A DNA stretch of 64,000 nucleotides from Streptomyces sp. CB01373. GTDB taxonomy: Bacteria > Actinomycetota > Actinomycetes > Streptomycetales > Streptomycetaceae. The DNA lies in the NCBI RefSeq assembly GCF_002803075.1, contig NZ_NNBK01000001.1, positions 186,001 through 250,000 on the forward strand, given 5' to 3'. Made by a program: the position numbers and the translations under genes. This document shows positions 60,535 to 64,000 of this stretch, piece after piece (positions within the stretch are counted from its first letter, which is position 1; each line of letters starts with the position of its first letter). Below the pieces are notes generated by a model that did no database searches, was not told where the DNA came from, and saw only the letters and a program-made list of their open reading frames with translations.

Positions 60535-63114
60535 TCATTCCGCCGACGAGGGCGGCGAGGGCGGTGAAGACGGCGGCTCCTCCTTGTTCTGGGCGTCGAA
60601 CGTGAGCCGGTCGTCCTTCGCGTCCACCACCACGCGCCCGCCCTCGCGGACCCGGCCGGCCAGCAGCAGCCGGGAGAGCTGGTTCTCCACCTCGCGCTGG
60701 ATGGTGCGGCGCAGCGGACGGGCGCCGTACTCGGGCTGGTGACCGCGCCGGGCCAGCCAGTCCACGGCCGCCTCGGTGAACTCCACCGTCACGCCCTGCG
60801 CGTGCAGCAGCCGGCGCGTCTTCTCCAGCAGCAGGTCGGTGATCTGCCGCAACTGCTCGGCGGTCAGCTGGCGGAAGACGACGATCTCGTCGATCCGGTT
60901 GAGGAACTCCGGCCGGAAGTGCTCCCGCAGCGGCCTGAGGATCTGCTCGCGCCGCGCCTCCTCGTCCGCCTCCGCGCCGCCCGCGCCGAACCCGATGCCG
61001 GCCCCGCGCCGCGTGATCGCCTCCGAACCGAGGTTGCTGGTCATCACGATGACGGTGTGCGTGAAGTTCACCGTACGGCCCTGGGAGTCGGTGAGCCGCC
61101 CGTCGTCGAGCACCTGGAGCAGGATGTTGAAGACGTCCGGATGCGCCTTCTCCACCTCGTCGAGCAGCAACAGCGAGTACGGATGCCGGCGCACCACCTC
61201 GGTGAGCTGGCCGGCCTCCTCGTGACCGACGTAGCCGGGCGGGGCGCCCACCAGGCGGCTGACGGTGTGCCGCTCCTGGTACTCGCTCATGTCCAGGCGG
61301 ACCATGCGGTCCTCGCTGGAGAACAGGACCTCGGCCAGCGCGCGGGCCAGCTCGGTCTTGCCGACACCGGTGGGGCCGAGGAAGAGGAAGCTGCCGATCG
61401 GCCGGTCCGGGCTGGCCAGCCCGGCGCGCGAGCGCAGCACCGCCTCCGAGACCGCGCTCACGGCCTCCTCCTGGCCGACGACCCGCCGGTGCAGGTGCAG
61501 TTCCAGGCCGAGCAGACGCTCCTTCTCCTCCTGGGTGAGGCTGCTGACGGGGATGCCCGTCTGCCGCGACACCACCTCGGCGATGGCCTCCGCGGTGACC
61601 TCCAGATGCTGGCCCTCGTCGGCCTCGCCGTCCCCGCCGGCCTCGCCGATCCGCTGCTTCAGCTCGGTGATCCGGTCACGCAACTCCGTCGCCCGCTCGT
61701 ACTGTTCGTCCGCGACCGCCTGGTCCTTGTCCAGGGTGAGCTGCTCGACCTCGCGTTCCATGGCCCGTACGTCGGTGCCCTTGGTGCGTGCCCGGAGCTT
61801 CACCCGGGCACCGGCCTGGTCGATCAGGTCGATCGCCTTGTCCGGCAGACGGCGTTCCGTCAGATGGCGGTCGGACAGGTCCACGGCGGCCGTCAGCGCC
61901 TCGTCGGTGTAGCGCACCTGGTGGTGGGCCTCGTAGCGGTCGCGCAGCCCGCGCAGGATCTCCAGCGCGTCCGCGGCGGACGGCTCGGGCACCAGGATCG
62001 GCTGGAACCGGCGGGCCAGCGCAGCGTCCTTCTCGATCCGCCGGAACTCCTCCAGCGTCGTCGCGCCGACGATGTGCAGTTCGCCGCGGGAGAGGGCGGG
62101 CTTGAGGATGTTGCCCGCGTCCATCGCGCCGCCCTCGCCGCCCGCACCGGCGCCGACGACGGTGTGCAGCTCGTCGATGAAGACGATCAGCCGCTCGGAG
62201 TTGGTGCGGATCTCGGTGACGATGTTGTTCAGGCGTTCCTCGAAGTCGCCCCGGTACCGGGTGCCCGCGACGACGCCCGTCAGGTCCAGGGCCACCACCC
62301 GGCGGCCGATCAGGATGTCGGGCACGTCCCCGTCGGCGATCCGCTGCGCCAGACCCTCCACGATGGCGGTCTTGCCGACGCCCGCGTCGCCGATGAGCAC
62401 CGGGTTGTTCTTGCCCCGCCGGGAGAGCACCTCGATGGTCTGCTCGATCTCCTGCTCCCGCCCGATCACCGGGTCGATGCGCCCCTGCCGGGCCAGCTCG
62501 GTCAGATCGCTCCCGTACTTGTCCAGGGTCGGCGTCGAGGTGGACCGCTGTCGCTCCGTCCCGGGCGGCGCGGCGGCCTCCGGGGTCTCGGGAGGCCGGC
62601 CGGAGGAGGCGAACCGGGCCGCGTTCAGGATGTGCCCGGCCGCCGAGTCGGGGTTCGCGGCGAGCGCGCTGAGCACGTGCTCCGGGCCGATGTAACCGGC
62701 GCCGCTGGCCCGCGCCATGTCGTGCGCGTCGAGGAAGGCCCGTTTGACGGCCGGGGTGAGCGAGAGGGAGGTCGGCGGCGGGGCCTCGCCCGGCGGGTGC
62801 TGTGCGGGGCCGGCCCGCTCGTCGATCTGGGTCGCGAGCGAGTCGGGGTCCGCACCGGACCGGCTGAGCAGACTGCGGGTGGGCTCGGTGGAGAGCGCGG
62901 CCCGCAGCAGGTGCTCGGTGTCCAGATCCCGGCTGCCGTGCTCCGCGGCGTACATCGCCGCGCCCCGCACCAGTTCCCGGGCGGGCTGGCTCAGCAGCCG
63001 GCCGATGTCTATGTGCCGGGGGCCGGGGTGCGGTCCGCCGAAGAAGCGGGCGAAGAGTTCACCGAAGGGGTCGCGGTCGCGGTCGCCCTCCGGGCCGTTG
63101 AAGCCGCTGGTCAT
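60535..63114 (-). CDS. ClpC-like AAA+ unfoldase
   Basis: An 859-aa Clp/Hsp100 protein. A Gly/Arg/Pro-rich N-terminal extension, then Clp-N repeats ([23 protein letters not shown]). D1 has GDAGVGKTA and [16 protein letters not shown]-like middle domain ([21 protein letters not shown]) favours ClpC over ClpB, which would have a long coiled coil. D2 has GPTGVGKTE and [16 protein letters not shown] tripeptide IGF ([10 protein letters not shown]) lies near the ClpP-docking loop position, suggesting protease partnering. No clpP is adjacent. Confidence 0.9.
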   Translation of the reverse strand: MTSGFNGPEGDRDRDPFGELFARFFGGPHPGPRHIDIGRLLSQPARELVRGAAMYAAEHGSRDLDTEHLLRAALSTEPTRSLLSRSGADPDSLATQIDERAGPAQHPPGEAPPPTSLSLTPAVKRAFLDAHDMARASGAGYIGPEHVLSALAANPDSAAGHILNAARFASSGRPPETPEAAAPPGTERQRSTSTPTLDKYGSDLTELARQGRIDPVIGREQEIEQTIEVLSRRGKNNPVLIGDAGVGKTAIVEGLAQRIADGDVPDILIGRRVVALDLTGVVAGTRYRGDFEERLNNIVTEIRTNSERLIVFIDELHTVVGAGAGGEGGAMDAGNILKPALSRGELHIVGATTLEEFRRIEKDAALARRFQPILVPEPSAADALEILRGLRDRYEAHHQVRYTDEALTAAVDLSDRHLTERRLPDKAIDLIDQAGARVKLRARTKGTDVRAMEREVEQLTLDKDQAVADEQYERATELRDRITELKQRIGEAGGDGEADEGQHLEVTAEAIAEVVSRQTGIPVSSLTQEEKERLLGLELHLHRRVVGQEEAVSAVSEAVLRSRAGLASPDRPIGSFLFLGPTGVGKTELARALAEVLFSSEDRMVRLDMSEYQERHTVSRLVGAPPGYVGHEEAGQLTEVVRRHPYSLLLLDEVEKAHPDVFNILLQVLDDGRLTDSQGRTVNFTHTVIVMTSNLGSEAITRRGAGIGFGAGGAEADEEARREQILRPLREHFRPEFLNRIDEIVVFRQLTAEQLRQITDLLLEKTRRLLHAQGVTVEFTEAAVDWLARRGHQPEYGARPLRRTIQREVENQLSRLLLAGRVREGGRVVVDAKDDRLTFDAQNKEEPPSSPPSPPSSAE

Positions 63115-63269
63115 CGCTGTCCGTTCCCTCGCTGACAGTGGCTCCCGCCGGGTAACCGGGTGGGGGGCGTTTCATGCCACGATGGCATGGTCCGGTTCCT
63201 GGGGCATGTTCAGAGCGCCTGTGAGCTCGGGATCGGCGGGTTGTTTTCGCGGGCCTTCACCGCCTCCGC

Positions 63270-64000
63270 TCACCGTTCCGTGAGGATGCGGGGGCCCGCG
63301 TTCGTGATCGCCACCGTGTGTTCCGCGTGGGCCGCGCGGGTGCCGTCGTTCGTGCGCAGGGTCCAGCCGTCCGGGGCCTCGTGGTAGCCGTCCGTGCCGC
63401 CGGCGATCAGCATGGGCTCGATGGCGAGGACCATGCCGTGGCGCAGGGGCAGGCCCCGGCCCGGCCGGCCCTCGTTCGGGACGCCGGGGTCCTCGTGCAT
63501 CTGGCGGCCGATGCCGTGGCCACCGAACCCGTCCGGGATGCCGTAGCCCGCCCCGCGGCACACCGAGCCGATGGCGTGGGCGATGTCGCCGATGCGGTTG
63601 CCGACCACGGCCGCCTCGATGCCCGCGGCGAGCGCCCGCTCGGCGGTCTCGATCAGCCGCAGGTCCGCGGGGCGCGGCCGGCCGACGACGAGGCTGATCG
63701 CCGAGTCGCCGACCCAGCCGCCGAGCTTCGCGCCGAAGTCCAGGGAGAGGAGGTCGCCGTCGCGCAGCCGGTATTTCGTGGGGATCCCGTGCACGATCGC
63801 GTCGTTCACCGAGGCGCAGAGCACCGCGGGGAACGGGGTCGGGGCGAAGGACGGCCGGTAGCCGAGGAACGGCGAGGTCGCGCCCGCCTCCCGCAGGACG
63901 TCGCGGGCCACCTCGTCCAGTTCCAGCAGGGACACTCCCACGCCGGCGGCCTTGCCCGCGGCGGTCAGGGCCCGCGCCACGACCTGGCCGGCCTCGTACA
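63270..64000 (-). CDS. map: Methionine aminopeptidase type I (5' end outside window)
   Basis: The gene is partial: the frame stays open to the right edge (YEAGQVVARALTAAGKAAGV), so the true start lies beyond 64000. About 243 codons are present. Metal ligands are visible in LDFGAKLGGWVGDSAISL (two Asp), GHGIGRQMHEDPGVPN (His), and AIEPMLIAGG (Glu). It removes initiator Met from nascent proteins. Position away from secY/adk suggests a secondary copy, as several Streptomyces carry. Confidence 0.93.
   Translation of the reverse strand, partial: YEAGQVVARALTAAGKAAGVGVSLLELDEVARDVLREAGATSPFLGYRPSFAPTPFPAVLCASVNDAIVHGIPTKYRLRDGDLLSLDFGAKLGGWVGDSAISLVVGRPRPADLRLIETAERALAAGIEAAVVGNRIGDIAHAIGSVCRGAGYGIPDGFGGHGIGRQMHEDPGVPNEGRPGRGLPLRHGMVLAIEPMLIAGGTDGYHEAPDGWTLRTNDGTRAAHAEHTVAITNAGPRILTER

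Overview
The window is high-GC actinobacterial DNA, almost certainly from a Streptomyces chromosome. Open frames have strong third-position GC bias. GTG and TTG starts and ATGA-type stop/start overlaps are common. The gene families are typical of the genus: SpoIIE-type phosphatases, RNase Sa, IucA/IucC synthetases, an IclR-controlled allantoin cluster, BldC/MerR-like regulators and multiple cold-shock proteins. From memory, the central gene order (malate synthase, IclR regulator, allantoinase, allantoicase, sugar ABC operon, SNF2 helicase) resembles a chromosome-arm region of S. coelicolor; this was not checked by search.

Layout. 0-5.4 kb: a leftward unit (IucA/IucC synthetase, VWA protein, secreted anchored protein) divergent from a second IucA/IucC synthetase. 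5.4-9.1 kb: a large secreted nuclease behind a PHO-box-like repeat, and an orphan protein. 9.2-13.3 kb: a membrane SpoIIE phosphatase, a catalase and a HipA-like kinase. 13.3-26 kb: malate synthase, a MobA-like nucleotidyltransferase, a two-component system divergent from an ABC exporter, then the purine/ureide block (IclR regulator, NCS1 permease, racemase homologue, allantoinase, allantoicase). 26-31.4 kb: a DHFR-like protein, RNase Sa-type secreted ribonuclease, a membrane protein/M48 protease pair, repeat DNA and a quinone oxidoreductase. 31.5-38.3 kb: a sugar-catabolic locus (Gfo/Idh dehydrogenase, GntR regulator, binding protein, permease, ATPase, ROK kinase). 38.4-43.4 kb: a SNF2 helicase/SWIM pair. 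43.4-44.5 kb: a second SpoIIE phosphatase, inverted relative to the first.

45-53 kb is an RNA-metabolism island: a GNAT, CspA, DEAD-box helicase, CBS protein, a small conserved protein, a degenerate stretch with gene remnants, a long non-coding leader ending in a strong hairpin before a BldC/MerR-like gene, a second CspA, and a second-type RNase J. 53-64 kb holds an IS110 scrap, a PcaD-PcaC fusion whose nucleophile serine is Ala, a metallo-hydrolase, about 0.75 kb of strand-asymmetric C-rich repeats, exonuclease III whose stop codon lies inside a 68-bp palindromic element, two conserved hypotheticals, gamma-glutamyltransferase, a ClpC-like unfoldase, and the 3' part of methionine aminopeptidase.

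How the parts work together. The clearest regulon is ureide degradation. A 14-bp operator-like palindrome occurs at the promoters of malate synthase, the permease and allantoinase, joining allantoin uptake and hydrolysis to glyoxylate disposal; the IclR protein encoded between them is the obvious regulator. The sugar locus has its own palindrome (TGTCCGGACA) on both sides of the GntR gene. The 45-53 kb island groups cold-shock RNA chaperones, an RNA helicase and an RNase with structured leaders, and holds the best candidate for undescribed RNA-based regulation.
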